Origin: CAZKGE01 sp964541695
GTDB lineage: Bacteria > Bacillota > Clostridia > Christensenellales > CAG-138
Direction of reading: 5' to 3'
NCBI GenBank assembly: GCA_964541695.1
Contig: CAZIRB010000041.1
Location: 1 to 17,492, forward strand
DNA: 17,492 bases
Shown here: positions 6,778 through 14,800 of the stretch, one piece after another
Numbering within the stretch: position 1 is the first letter of the stretch
Layout of the letters: each line of letters starts with the position of its first letter
Position numbers and translations under genes: made by a program
The notes under the pieces: generated by a model
The model's database searches: none
Seen by the model: the letters and a program-made list of their open reading frames with translations, nothing else
What the model was told of the DNA's origin: nothing

Positions 6778-6974
6778 TCGAGGTCCTGGGGCTTCCGTTG
6801 GAGTTGGCGAGGGCGCGGCTGGAGCGGAAGGGCTACGCCGTCGAGACGCGCGAGGTCCGCGCCAGGAAGGACGCCGCCGGCAACGAACTTCGCGTGATCC
6901 GGCAGACGGAGCTTCCCGGGCGCAGGGTGCTGCTGGAGTATGCGCGCTTTTTGACGGACGCGGCAAACAAATAG
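6774..6974 (+). CDS. Small PASTA-like protein of unknown function
   Basis: Unnamed 66-residue protein. The GTG start overlaps the frr stop in a GTGA junction, and a GGAGA site lies about 10 nt upstream within frr. The body IEVLGLPLELARARLERKGY, then VIRQTELPGRRVLLEYARF, resembles a single PASTA-type unit: a leading strand, an amphipathic helix and two later strands. There is no signal peptide or membrane span, so it would be cytoplasmic, unlike PASTA domains of PknB or penicillin-binding proteins. Base composition matches the neighbours, which supports a real gene. I recall small unannotated genes of this kind between frr and uppS in other Clostridia, but cannot verify that here. No function is assigned. 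Confidence 0.72.
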   Translation: MIEVLGLPLELARARLERKGYAVETREVRARKDAAGNELRVIRQTELPGRRVLLEYARFLTDAANK

Positions 6975-6986
6975 ATTTGCGAAATT

Positions 6987-7021
6987 GGGGATGCACTGTG
7001 AGGAACGCGCATTGCATCCTC
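6987..7021 (+). promoter_or_regulatory. Long hairpin in the gap before uppS
   Basis: GGGGATGCA (6987-6995) pairs with TGCATCCTC (7013-7021) with one G-T wobble. TGTG (6997-7000) with CGCA (7008-7011) extends it past a single mismatch, leaving a 7-nt AGGAACG loop. No T tract follows, so it is not a terminator. It lies 16 nt before the uppS ATG and could affect translation or RNA processing. Confidence 0.5.
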
Positions 7022-7037
7022 AAAGTTTGTGGTGAGT

Positions 7038-7787
7038 ATGGCAAAGTATTCTAGCGGGGACTTAATCGGCATGGGGCTCGACCCCGACGCGCTGCCGGCG
7101 CACGTGGCCATCATCATGGACGGCAACGGCCGCTGGGCGCAGAAGCGCTCGCTGCCGCGCTCGTTCGGCCACCGCGCGGGCGTCAACCGCCTGCGCGAGA
7201 TCATCCGGTTCTCGTCGGACGCGGGCATCCGGGCGCTGTCGCTGTACGCGTTTTCAACGGAGAACTGGAAGCGGCCCTCCGACGAGGTCGGCACATTGAT
7301 GAGCCTGCTCGTGGAGTATTTTACGAACGAGATCGACGAGCTCAACGAGAATAACGTGCGCATCCGCGCGCTCGGGGACGTGGACTCCATGCCGGATAAG
7401 GTGCGGGCTGCGGTGCGGTCGGCCGAGCAGCGGACAAGCGCCAACACGGGGCTTTGCCTCAACATCGCGCTTAACTACGGCAGCAAGGCGGAGATACTAA
7501 ACGCGGTGCGCCTCGCGGCCAAGCTGCCGGCGGAGCAACTCGCCGCACTCGACGACGCCGCGTTTTCGGAGCTACTGTACACGCGCGGCCTGCCGGAGCT
7601 GGACCTTCTGATCCGGACCGGCGGCGAACAGCGCGTTTCGAACTTTTTACTGTACCAGGCGGCGTATGCGGAGCTGCTTTTTACGGATGATTTTTGGCCG
7701 GATTTCACGACGCAGAGATACATCGACGCGCTCTGCGAGTTTGCCCGCCGGTCACGCAGATTTGGAGGATTGAACGGGAAGCCATGA
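7038..7787 (+). CDS. uppS: Isoprenyl transferase (undecaprenyl diphosphate synthase)
   Basis: Cis-prenyltransferase that extends farnesyl diphosphate with isopentenyl diphosphate units to make the C55 lipid carrier for cell wall synthesis. The 249 residues show HVAIIMDGNGRWAQKR with catalytic Asp28, then FGHRAGVNRLREIIRFS, LSLYAFSTENWKRP, LNIALNYGSKAEI, and the C-terminal LDLLIRTGGEQRVSNFLLYQ and YAELLFTDDFWPDF. Length is typical. The start is uncertain: ATG at 7038 has only GGTGAG ending 1 nt upstream, and GTG codons at 7029 and 7032 have no ribosome binding site. cdsA overlaps the stop by 4 nt. The IPP substrate comes from the MEP pathway, to which dxr and ispG downstream belong. Confidence 0.97.
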   Translation: MAKYSSGDLIGMGLDPDALPAHVAIIMDGNGRWAQKRSLPRSFGHRAGVNRLREIIRFSSDAGIRALSLYAFSTENWKRPSDEVGTLMSLLVEYFTNEIDELNENNVRIRALGDVDSMPDKVRAAVRSAEQRTSANTGLCLNIALNYGSKAEILNAVRLAAKLPAEQLAALDDAAFSELLYTRGLPELDLLIRTGGEQRVSNFLLYQAAYAELLFTDDFWPDFTTQRYIDALCEFARRSRRFGGLNGKP

Positions 7788-8599
7788 AGGCGCGGGTTTT
7801 GGTCGGAATCGCACTCTCCCTGATGTTGGTCGTCGCGCTGGTGCTGGGCGGATATTTTCTTCTCTGTATCATCACGTTTGTATCCCTCGCCTCCGTGTTT
7901 GAGATCGGCCGCGTATCCATCGGCAAGGGCGGGAACCCGATTTTAATCCCTGCGTATGTGTTCGCCGCCTGCTATGTGTTCCTCTATCTCAACTACGGTT
8001 TCTGGCCGATGGTGCTCCTGTATGTGGCCTGCGTGCTTGCGACGATGACGCTCGCGGTCGTGCAGGAAACATGCACGGCCAACGACGCCGTGTTCTCGCT
8101 GTTTATCTTTTGCTATCCGCTCGCGCTGCTCATCTGCGTGATGCTGGTCTATTTTTCGTTCGACCGCGTCGCGGGACTGACCGCCGCGAGCCTCGCGTAC
8201 GCCGCGCCGTCGCTATCCGACACGTTCGCGTATTTCGGCGGCACGCTGTTCGGGAAAAAGAAGCTCTGCCCGCACTTAAGCCCCAAGAAGACGGTCGAGG
8301 GCTCCGTGTGCGCTTTGATCGGCGGCACGGTGTTCGGCCTGATTCTGGTCCCGCTGCAGCGGCTTTGGGGCTCTGCGATTTCGCCGTACACGTTGGTGTT
8401 CACCGGGTTTTTATGCGGTATCTTCTCGCAGATCGGCGATCTGTTCGCGTCCAAGCTCAAGCGCTGGGCGGACCTTAAGGATTTCTCCGGTATATTTCCC
8501 GGGCACGGCGGCATCATGGACCGCATCGACAGCGTGCTCGTGTGCGCGCCGATCGTGCTGCTCGTTTTTACTATCCTGCGCGGAATCGGAATATACTGA
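7784..8599 (+). CDS. cdsA: Phosphatidate cytidylyltransferase (CDP-diglyceride synthase)
   Basis: Membrane enzyme that makes CDP-diacylglycerol from phosphatidic acid and CTP, the entry point to anionic phospholipids. The 271 residues are mostly hydrophobic, with about six to eight spans. The C-terminal part carries the family signature: LSPKKTVEGSVCALIGGTVFG, then GIFSQIGDLFASKLKRWADL, KDFSGIFPGHGGIMDRIDS and a final hydrophobic segment. The metal-binding aspartates in QIGDLF and MDRIDS are present. The ATG at 7784 lies within the uppS stop in an ATGA overlap, and GGAGG sits inside the end of uppS, so the two are translationally coupled. This matches the uppS-cdsA pairing seen in many bacteria. 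Confidence 0.97.
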   Translation: MKARVLVGIALSLMLVVALVLGGYFLLCIITFVSLASVFEIGRVSIGKGGNPILIPAYVFAACYVFLYLNYGFWPMVLLYVACVLATMTLAVVQETCTANDAVFSLFIFCYPLALLICVMLVYFSFDRVAGLTAASLAYAAPSLSDTFAYFGGTLFGKKKLCPHLSPKKTVEGSVCALIGGTVFGLILVPLQRLWGSAISPYTLVFTGFLCGIFSQIGDLFASKLKRWADLKDFSGIFPGHGGIMDRIDSVLVCAPIVLLVFTILRGIGIY

Positions 8600-8620
8600 T
8601 GGTTGAGGGCAACGGCTGAC

Positions 8621-9784
8621 ATGAAGAACATCACGGTATTGGGGAGCACGGGCTCCATCGGCAGGCAGGCGCTGGATGTGATTTTGTCGCATCCGGACAA
8701 GTTTCGCGTTTATGCTTTGTCCGCCGGCGAGAATACCGGGCTTTTGATCGAGCAGGCGCACAAAACGCGCCCGGCCTATGTCTGCGCCGCTGTGCCGATC
8801 GACGCTTCTCGGCTGCCCGCAGGCACGCGCGTGATCGCGGGCGAACGAGCGGCGGAGGAGCTCGCGTCGCTGCCGGAGGCCGACGCCGTCGTCAACGGCA
8901 TCAGCGGCATCGCGGCGCTCGTACCGCTGTTGGCGGCTCTAAGCGCGGGCAAGCGCGTGGCGCTGGCGAACAAGGAGAGCATCGTCTGCGGCGGCGCGCT
9001 CGTCGACCGGGCGATAGCGGAAAGCGGCGCGGAGCTGCTGCCGGTGGACAGCGAGCAGTCCGCGATATTTCAGGCGCTTTCCGCCGGAAAAATGCGCGAT
9101 GTGTGCCGCGTGTTTCTGACCGCGTCGGGCGGCCCGTTCTGGCAGCGGCCGCTCGCGGAGCTAAAATCCGTCACGCTCGCGCAGGCGCTGCGGCACCCGA
9201 CGTGGAGCATGGGCCGGAAGATCACGGTCGACTCCGCGACGCTGTTCAATAAAGGGCTCGAGGTCATCGAGGCCGCGAGACTGTTTCATCTTGCGCCGGA
9301 GCAGATTACGGTCGTGATCCACCCGCAGTCGATCGTGCACTCCGCGGTCGAGTTTGCCGACGGCACGGTCATGGTCAACGCGAGCAATCCGGACATGCGG
9401 CTGCCGATCCAGTACGCGCTGACCTATCCGGACCGGCTGCCCTCATCGTGCCGGCCGCTGTCGTTTGCGGACGTTGCCAAGCTGGAGTTCCATCCGGCGG
9501 ACTTAAACCGCTTCGGCGCGCTGCGGCTGGCTTACGACGCGCTGCGAACCGGCGGTTCGCTGCCGATCGTCTATAACGGCGCGAACGAAAAGGCCGTCGA
9601 GCTGTTTTTTGCGGGCAGGCTGCGCTTTTGCGACATCGAGCCCGCCGTCGAGTACGCGATGCAGAAGCACGCGTATGTAAACCCGGGCTCCGTGGAGGAG
9701 ATACTGGCCGCCGACGCGGATTCCCGCGCGCTGGCGAATGAATATTGTGAGTCGTATATCGACGGAAAGAAGGCCAACGCATGA
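8621..9784 (+). CDS. dxr: 1-deoxy-D-xylulose 5-phosphate reductoisomerase
   Basis: First committed enzyme of the MEP isoprenoid pathway, converting DXP to MEP with NADPH. The 387 residues start with the nucleotide-binding ITVLGSTGSIGRQ (residues 4-16). ALANKES (114-120), LPVDSEQSAIFQ (140-151), TASGGPF (167-173), HPTWSMGRKITVDSATLFNKG (192-212) and HPQSIVHSAVEFADGTVMV follow. The metal ligands Asp143, Glu145 and Glu214 are present. The residue after Glu145 is Gln rather than the common His (SEH in E. coli). The ATG at 8621 is 21 nt after cdsA, with GAGGG upstream. An in-frame TTG at 8603 would add six residues. The stop overlaps the rseP start by 4 nt. It is the target of fosmidomycin in other bacteria. 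Confidence 0.98.
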   Translation: MKNITVLGSTGSIGRQALDVILSHPDKFRVYALSAGENTGLLIEQAHKTRPAYVCAAVPIDASRLPAGTRVIAGERAAEELASLPEADAVVNGISGIAALVPLLAALSAGKRVALANKESIVCGGALVDRAIAESGAELLPVDSEQSAIFQALSAGKMRDVCRVFLTASGGPFWQRPLAELKSVTLAQALRHPTWSMGRKITVDSATLFNKGLEVIEAARLFHLAPEQITVVIHPQSIVHSAVEFADGTVMVNASNPDMRLPIQYALTYPDRLPSSCRPLSFADVAKLEFHPADLNRFGALRLAYDALRTGGSLPIVYNGANEKAVELFFAGRLRFCDIEPAVEYAMQKHAYVNPGSVEEILAADADSRALANEYCESYIDGKKANA

Positions 9785-10809
9785 GCACGTTCCTTTCCGT
9801 GCTGGCGGCGCTGCTGCTGTTGTCCATATTGGTGATGGTGCACGAGCTGGGGCATTTTTGGGCCGGACGCAGGCTCGGGTTCTCGATACTGGAGTTTGCC
9901 ATCGGCATGGGTCCGGTTCTGGTCAAAAAGGAGAAGAAGGGCATCCTGTATACGCTGCGCGCGCTGCCGATCGGCGGCATGTGCAAGTTCTACGGTGAGG
10001 ACCAGCCCGAGGACGACGCCAAGAGCTTCCACATGTTCCCGGCGTGGAAGCGCATACTCGTCATCGTGGCGGGCCCGGTCATGAACCTCATCTTTGCGCT
10101 GGTCTTTTCGATCATCGCTTTGACCGCGTACGGCAACTATATGCCGTCCGTGCTGGAGGTAACCGGCGCCGACGCGCCGGCCGCGGTCGCGGGCATCCGG
10201 CCGGGGGACATCATCGCAAAGATCGACGGCAAAACCGTGCACGAGTATTCCGACGCGGTCCCGATGATCAAGGGCGCCAAGGGCGACTCGATGATCGTCA
10301 CCGTGCAGCGCGACGGCCAGACCGTGGACTGCGAGCTCGTTAACTTTTACAACGCCGAGGCCGGCTACAACGTGATCGGCGTCACGATCGAGGCCGTGCG
10401 CGTGCACTACGGCTTCTTCCGCAGCATCGGCGATTCGTTCCACTACATCGGCAGCGTGATCGGCCAGATATTCGATTTCTTCGGCACGCTGTTCCAGGGC
10501 AAGGTGAGCGCGAGCGACGTGGCGGGGCCGGTCGGCACGATCGCCTACGTCAGCCAGGCGGTGCGCTATGGGCTGGAGATGATATTGCGCTTTGCGGTTT
10601 TGATCAGCATCAGCCTCGGCGTGTTCAATCTTTTGCCGATCCCGGCGCTGGACGGCGGACGGCTTGCGTTTTTGATCGTGGAGGCGGTGACCGGCAAGCG
10701 CGTGAACCCGGAGCGGGAGGGCATGATCCACTTCGTAGGGCTGATCCTCTTGTTCGGGCTGATCCTGTTTTTAACTTACAACGACATCGCGAACCTGATT
10801 CGAAACTGA
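9781..10809 (+). CDS. rseP: RseP/RasP site-2 intramembrane zinc metalloprotease
   Basis: Membrane-embedded protease that cleaves transmembrane substrates such as anti-sigma factors and signal peptide remnants. The 342 residues include the zinc motif HELGH at 21-25 within the first span and the FxIGMGP-type segment after it. A PDZ domain spans about residues 125-185 (GIRPGDIIAKIDGKTVHEYS). The second catalytic motif NLLPIPALDGGR lies at 283-294, with Asp291 as a zinc ligand, and a final span follows at about 318-332. One PDZ domain is usual for Gram-positive members. The ATG overlaps the dxr stop by 4 nt and the stop overlaps the ispG start by 1 nt, so this is a tight operon. No regulated sigma factor is nearby to suggest a substrate. 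Confidence 0.96.
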   Translation: MSTFLSVLAALLLLSILVMVHELGHFWAGRRLGFSILEFAIGMGPVLVKKEKKGILYTLRALPIGGMCKFYGEDQPEDDAKSFHMFPAWKRILVIVAGPVMNLIFALVFSIIALTAYGNYMPSVLEVTGADAPAAVAGIRPGDIIAKIDGKTVHEYSDAVPMIKGAKGDSMIVTVQRDGQTVDCELVNFYNAEAGYNVIGVTIEAVRVHYGFFRSIGDSFHYIGSVIGQIFDFFGTLFQGKVSASDVAGPVGTIAYVSQAVRYGLEMILRFAVLISISLGVFNLLPIPALDGGRLAFLIVEAVTGKRVNPEREGMIHFVGLILLFGLILFLTYNDIANLIRN

Positions 10810-11876
10810 TGGAAAGACGAAAAACCCGCCCGGTACGCGTGCGCTCCGTCACGATTGGCGGAGCCGCGCCCGTGTCGGTGCAATCCATGACGAATACGAA
10901 GACGAGCGACGTGCCCGCCACGCTCGACCAGATCCGGCGTTTAATCGGCGCGGGCTGCCAGATCGTGCGCGTGTCGTGTTACGACGCCGCCTGCGCGCGT
11001 GCTATCCGCAGCATCCGCGACGGAATCGGCATTCCGCTCGTCGCCGACATCCATTTCGACTACCGGCTCGCGATCGCGGCGATTGAGAACGGTGCGGACA
11101 AGATCCGCTTCAACCCCGGCAACATCGGCTCCGCGGAGCATGTGCAGAGCCTCGTGGCCTGTGCCAAGGCGCACGGCACGCCGATCCGCATCGGCGTCAA
11201 CGCGGGCTCGATCGAGAAGGACCTCAAGCAAAAGTACGGCGCGGCCACGCCGGACGCGATGGTCGAGAGCGCGCTGCGGCACGTCCGCATCCTCGAAAAC
11301 GAGGGCTTTTCTGACATCGTGCTCTCGCTTAAGGCCTCCTCGGTCGCGGACACCGTCGAGGCGTACCAAAAGATCGCGAAGGTCGTCGACTATCCGCTGC
11401 ATATCGGCGTGACCGAGACCGGAAACCCGGAGCAGGGCGTGATCAAGTCCGCCATCGGCGTTGGCGCGCTGCTGCTCGACGGCATCGGCGACACGGTCAG
11501 AATCTCGCTGACGGACGATCCGGTGCGCGAGGTGATCGTGGCCAAGCAGATCCTGCGTGCGCTGCACCTATTGAACGACGACATCGAGATCATCAGCTGC
11601 CCGACCTGCGGCCGTACGTGCGTGAGCGTACAGGAAGCCGTGGCCGAGGTCGAGCGCAGGGTGCTGCATAACCGCGGGTATCTCAAGGTCGCGGTCATGG
11701 GCTGCGCGGTCAACGGGCCGGGCGAGGCGACGGACGCGGACATCGGCATCGCGTTCGGCAACGGCAACGGCGTGATATTCAAGAAGGGCGAAAAGTATTG
11801 CAGCGGCGACATGCCGGGCATTTTGGACACGATGATCGACGAGGCGAACCGCATGCTCGCCTCCGAATCGCACTGA
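10809..11876 (+). CDS. ispG: 4-hydroxy-3-methylbut-2-en-1-yl diphosphate synthase (flavodoxin)
   Basis: [4Fe-4S] enzyme near the end of the MEP pathway, reducing the cyclic diphosphate MEcPP to HMBPP. The 355 residues show an N-terminal TIM-barrel part with VSVQSMTNTKTSD, PLVADIHFDYRLA, KIRFNPGNIG and PIRIGVNAGSIEKDL. The cluster domain follows with Cys264 and Cys267 in ISCPTCGRT, Cys299 in MGCAVNGPGE and Glu306 as the probable fourth ligand. This is the short bacterial two-domain form without the plant-type insertion. It needs an Fe-S cluster, which NifS/NifU at the window start could supply. It overlaps rseP by 1 nt. dxr lies two genes upstream, so two MEP enzymes share one transcript with uppS, a consumer of the pathway's product. 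Confidence 0.98.
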   Translation: MERRKTRPVRVRSVTIGGAAPVSVQSMTNTKTSDVPATLDQIRRLIGAGCQIVRVSCYDAACARAIRSIRDGIGIPLVADIHFDYRLAIAAIENGADKIRFNPGNIGSAEHVQSLVACAKAHGTPIRIGVNAGSIEKDLKQKYGAATPDAMVESALRHVRILENEGFSDIVLSLKASSVADTVEAYQKIAKVVDYPLHIGVTETGNPEQGVIKSAIGVGALLLDGIGDTVRISLTDDPVREVIVAKQILRALHLLNDDIEIISCPTCGRTCVSVQEAVAEVERRVLHNRGYLKVAVMGCAVNGPGEATDADIGIAFGNGNGVIFKKGEKYCSGDMPGILDTMIDEANRMLASESH

Positions 11877-11883
11877 GGCAGGG

Positions 11884-14800
11884 TTGGACGAAATACTCAA
11901 ACAGGCGCTGAAAGACGCGCGGATGAATGAGGCCGCGCTCTCGATCCGGGAGGCGGTCATGCAGCGCGACGCGAACGCAATCCGCGTCACGCTTTGCAGC
12001 GTCACCCCGATCTCCGCCGAACAGCTCGAGGGCGTCCGGCGGGCGATGGAACGCGCGCTGCCCGGCCTTGCGCTGTCGCTTGACGTATTGGAGGCGGCGG
12101 AGGCGGCGCAGGACGCCGATCCGGAGTCCCATCCGGAGCGGCCTGTCCTTTCGGCGTCCGCCGCGGTCGCGCCCACGGCGCCGAAGGGCGAGCCGGGCTG
12201 CCGCGTGCTGCTAGGCCGGACGATCCGCGGCGGCAGGATCACGCCGATCTCGGCGCTTGCCGAAGGAAACGCCGCCGTCACGATTGCGGGCAGCGTCGTG
12301 TCCGCGGAGGCCGTCGAGAGCTTCGCCGGGCAAAAGGACGACAAGTTTCGCCTGCGGATCAACCTCACCGACTATACGAACTCGATCCACTGTGCCTGCG
12401 CGCTGCCGACCGAGGACAAGCGGCGGGAGCTTTTGACCGCAGCGCTCGAGGCGGGAAAGAAGGGCGGCGAGCTCGTCGTGCGCGGCGTCTGCAAGGTCGG
12501 CCGGTTCGGCAAGGAACTGCAGGTATTCGTCAACGACATCAACGTGCGCCCTGCAAACCTGCGAAACGATTCCGCGTCGGACAAGCGCGTCGAGCTGCAC
12601 CTGCACACGAAGATGTCCACGATGGACGGATTGACGGACGTCGAGGCGGCGTTTCTGACCGCGAAGCGCTTCGGGCACCGCGCGCTCGCGATCACGGACC
12701 ACGGCGTCGTGCAGTCGTTCCCGGACGCGGCCAAGGCGAGCAAAAAGACCGGCGTCAAGGCGATATTCGGCCTCGAGGGGTATTTATTGCCGGACACGGA
12801 GCTGATCGGCCTCGACCGAACGTTCGTCGTGTTCGACATCGAGACCACGGGCCTTAAGCCCGAGCAGTGCGAAATCATCGAGATCGGCGCGGTCAAGCTG
12901 CAGGGCGGCCGCGTCGTCGACCGGTTTTCGACGTTTATCGATAACGGCGCGGTGATCCCATCGTACATCACGGAGCTGACGCGCATCACAAACGGCATGG
13001 TCGCGGGCGCGCCCGGGCTGCGCGACGCGCTGAGCGCGTTCGGCCGGTTTTGCGAAGGCTGCGTGCTTGTCGCGCACAACGCCAGGTTTGACATGGGCTT
13101 TGTCCAATACCACGGGGCGAAGGTGTCGCTGCCGTTTGAAATCCCGTTTGCGGACACGCTCATGCTGGCGCGGTACCTGCTGCCGGGGCTGCCGAACTAC
13201 AAGCTCGACACGGTCTGCGGCCGCTACGGCGTCGATATCTCGGGCCACCATCGCGCGGTTGACGACGCCGAGGCGACGGCGCAGGTGTTTGGCCGGCTTA
13301 TAGACGAGCTGCGCACGCGCGGCATCGCGACGGTGCCCGTGACCAGCGTACTTGCCGAGCATGAGACCGGCAAAAAAAAGGGCCGCCACATAAAAACGAA
13401 CCACATCATCCTCCTTGCGCGCACGCAGGCGGGGCTGAAGAACCTGTACCGGCTCGTGAGCCGTTCGCACCTCGACCACTTCCGCACAAAGCCGCTGATC
13501 CCCAAGAGCCTGCTCTCGATCTACCGCGAGGGACTGCTGCTCGGCTCGGCGTGCGAGCAGGGCGAGCTGTACCAGGCCGCGCTTGCCGGAGCGGACGACG
13601 AGACGCTTGCCCGCATCGCGGCGCAGTATGACTATCTCGAGATACAGCCGCTGTGCAACAACGCGTTCCTTGTGCGCGGCGGCACGGTCACAAGCGACGA
13701 GGCGCTGCGCTCGATCAATCAAAGGATCGTTTCGCTTGGCGAGCGGCTGAATATACCGGTCGTGGCGACCGGGGACGTGCATTTCCTCGAGCCGCACGAC
13801 GCGGACTACCGGAAAATTCTGATGTGTAAGCTCGGCTACGCGGACGCGGAGCAGCAGGCGCCGCTGTACTTCAAAACCACCGACGAGATGCTCGAGGAGT
13901 TTAGCTATCTCGGCGCCGAGACCGCGCGCCGCGTTGTGATCGATGCGCCGAACGAGATCGCGGACCGCTGCGGCGCGCTCAAGCCGTTCCCGGACGGCAC
14001 GCACGCGCCGAAGATCGAGAACGCGGAGCGGGAGTTGACCGGCATGGCGCTCGCGCGCGCGCACGAGCTCTACGGCGATCCGCTGCCGGCAATCGTGCAA
14101 GCGCGGCTCGACCGCGAGCTCAACTCGATCATCGGCAACGGCTTTGCGTCGCTGTACCTGATGGCGCAGCGGCTCGTGCATAAATCGCTCTCGGACGGCT
14201 ACCTCGTCGGCTCGCGCGGCAGCGTCGGCTCGTCGTTTGTCGCGACGATGGCGGGCATCACCGAGGTCAACCCGCTGCGCCCGCACTACGTCTGTCCGAA
14301 CTGCAAACACAGCGATTTCGACATAGACCGTCTGCTCTACGCGTGCGGCGTGGACATGCCGGATCAAAACTGCCCGGTCTGCGGCACGCAATACGGCAAA
14401 GCGGGGTACGACATCCCGTTCGAGGTCTTTTTAGGCTTCGACGGCGACAAGACGCCGGACATCGACTTAAACTTCTCCGGCGAGTACCAGCCGGTCGCGC
14501 ATAAGTACGTCGAGGAGATGTTCGGCGCGGGGCACGCGTTCCGCGCGGGCACGATCTCCGGCCTTGCCGAGCGCAAGGCGTACGAGTGCATCCAGAACTA
14601 TATGGAGGTGACCGGCAAAACGCTCCGGCGCGCGGAGCAGGAGCGTCTCTGTCAGGGCTGCCTGGACGTGAAGGTGACGACCGGCCAGCACCCGGGCGGC
14701 ATCGTGATCGTGCCCAAGGACGAGGACATCCTCGACTTTACGCCGATTCAGTATCCGGCGGACAAGGTCGACCGGGACACGGTCACGACGCACTTCGACT

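Noticed and set aside
9571..10731. Reverse-strand open frame of 386 codons opposite dxr and rseP
   Set aside because: It spans two clear forward genes with all motifs present. Its His/Asp/Arg-rich translation reflects GC-rich antisense codons.
12784..14391. Long reverse-strand open frame (535 codons) opposite polC
   Set aside because: It is the antisense shadow of a GC-rich coding region. Translation is rich in Arg, Ala, Val and His without domain motifs, and the forward frame is an unmistakable polymerase.
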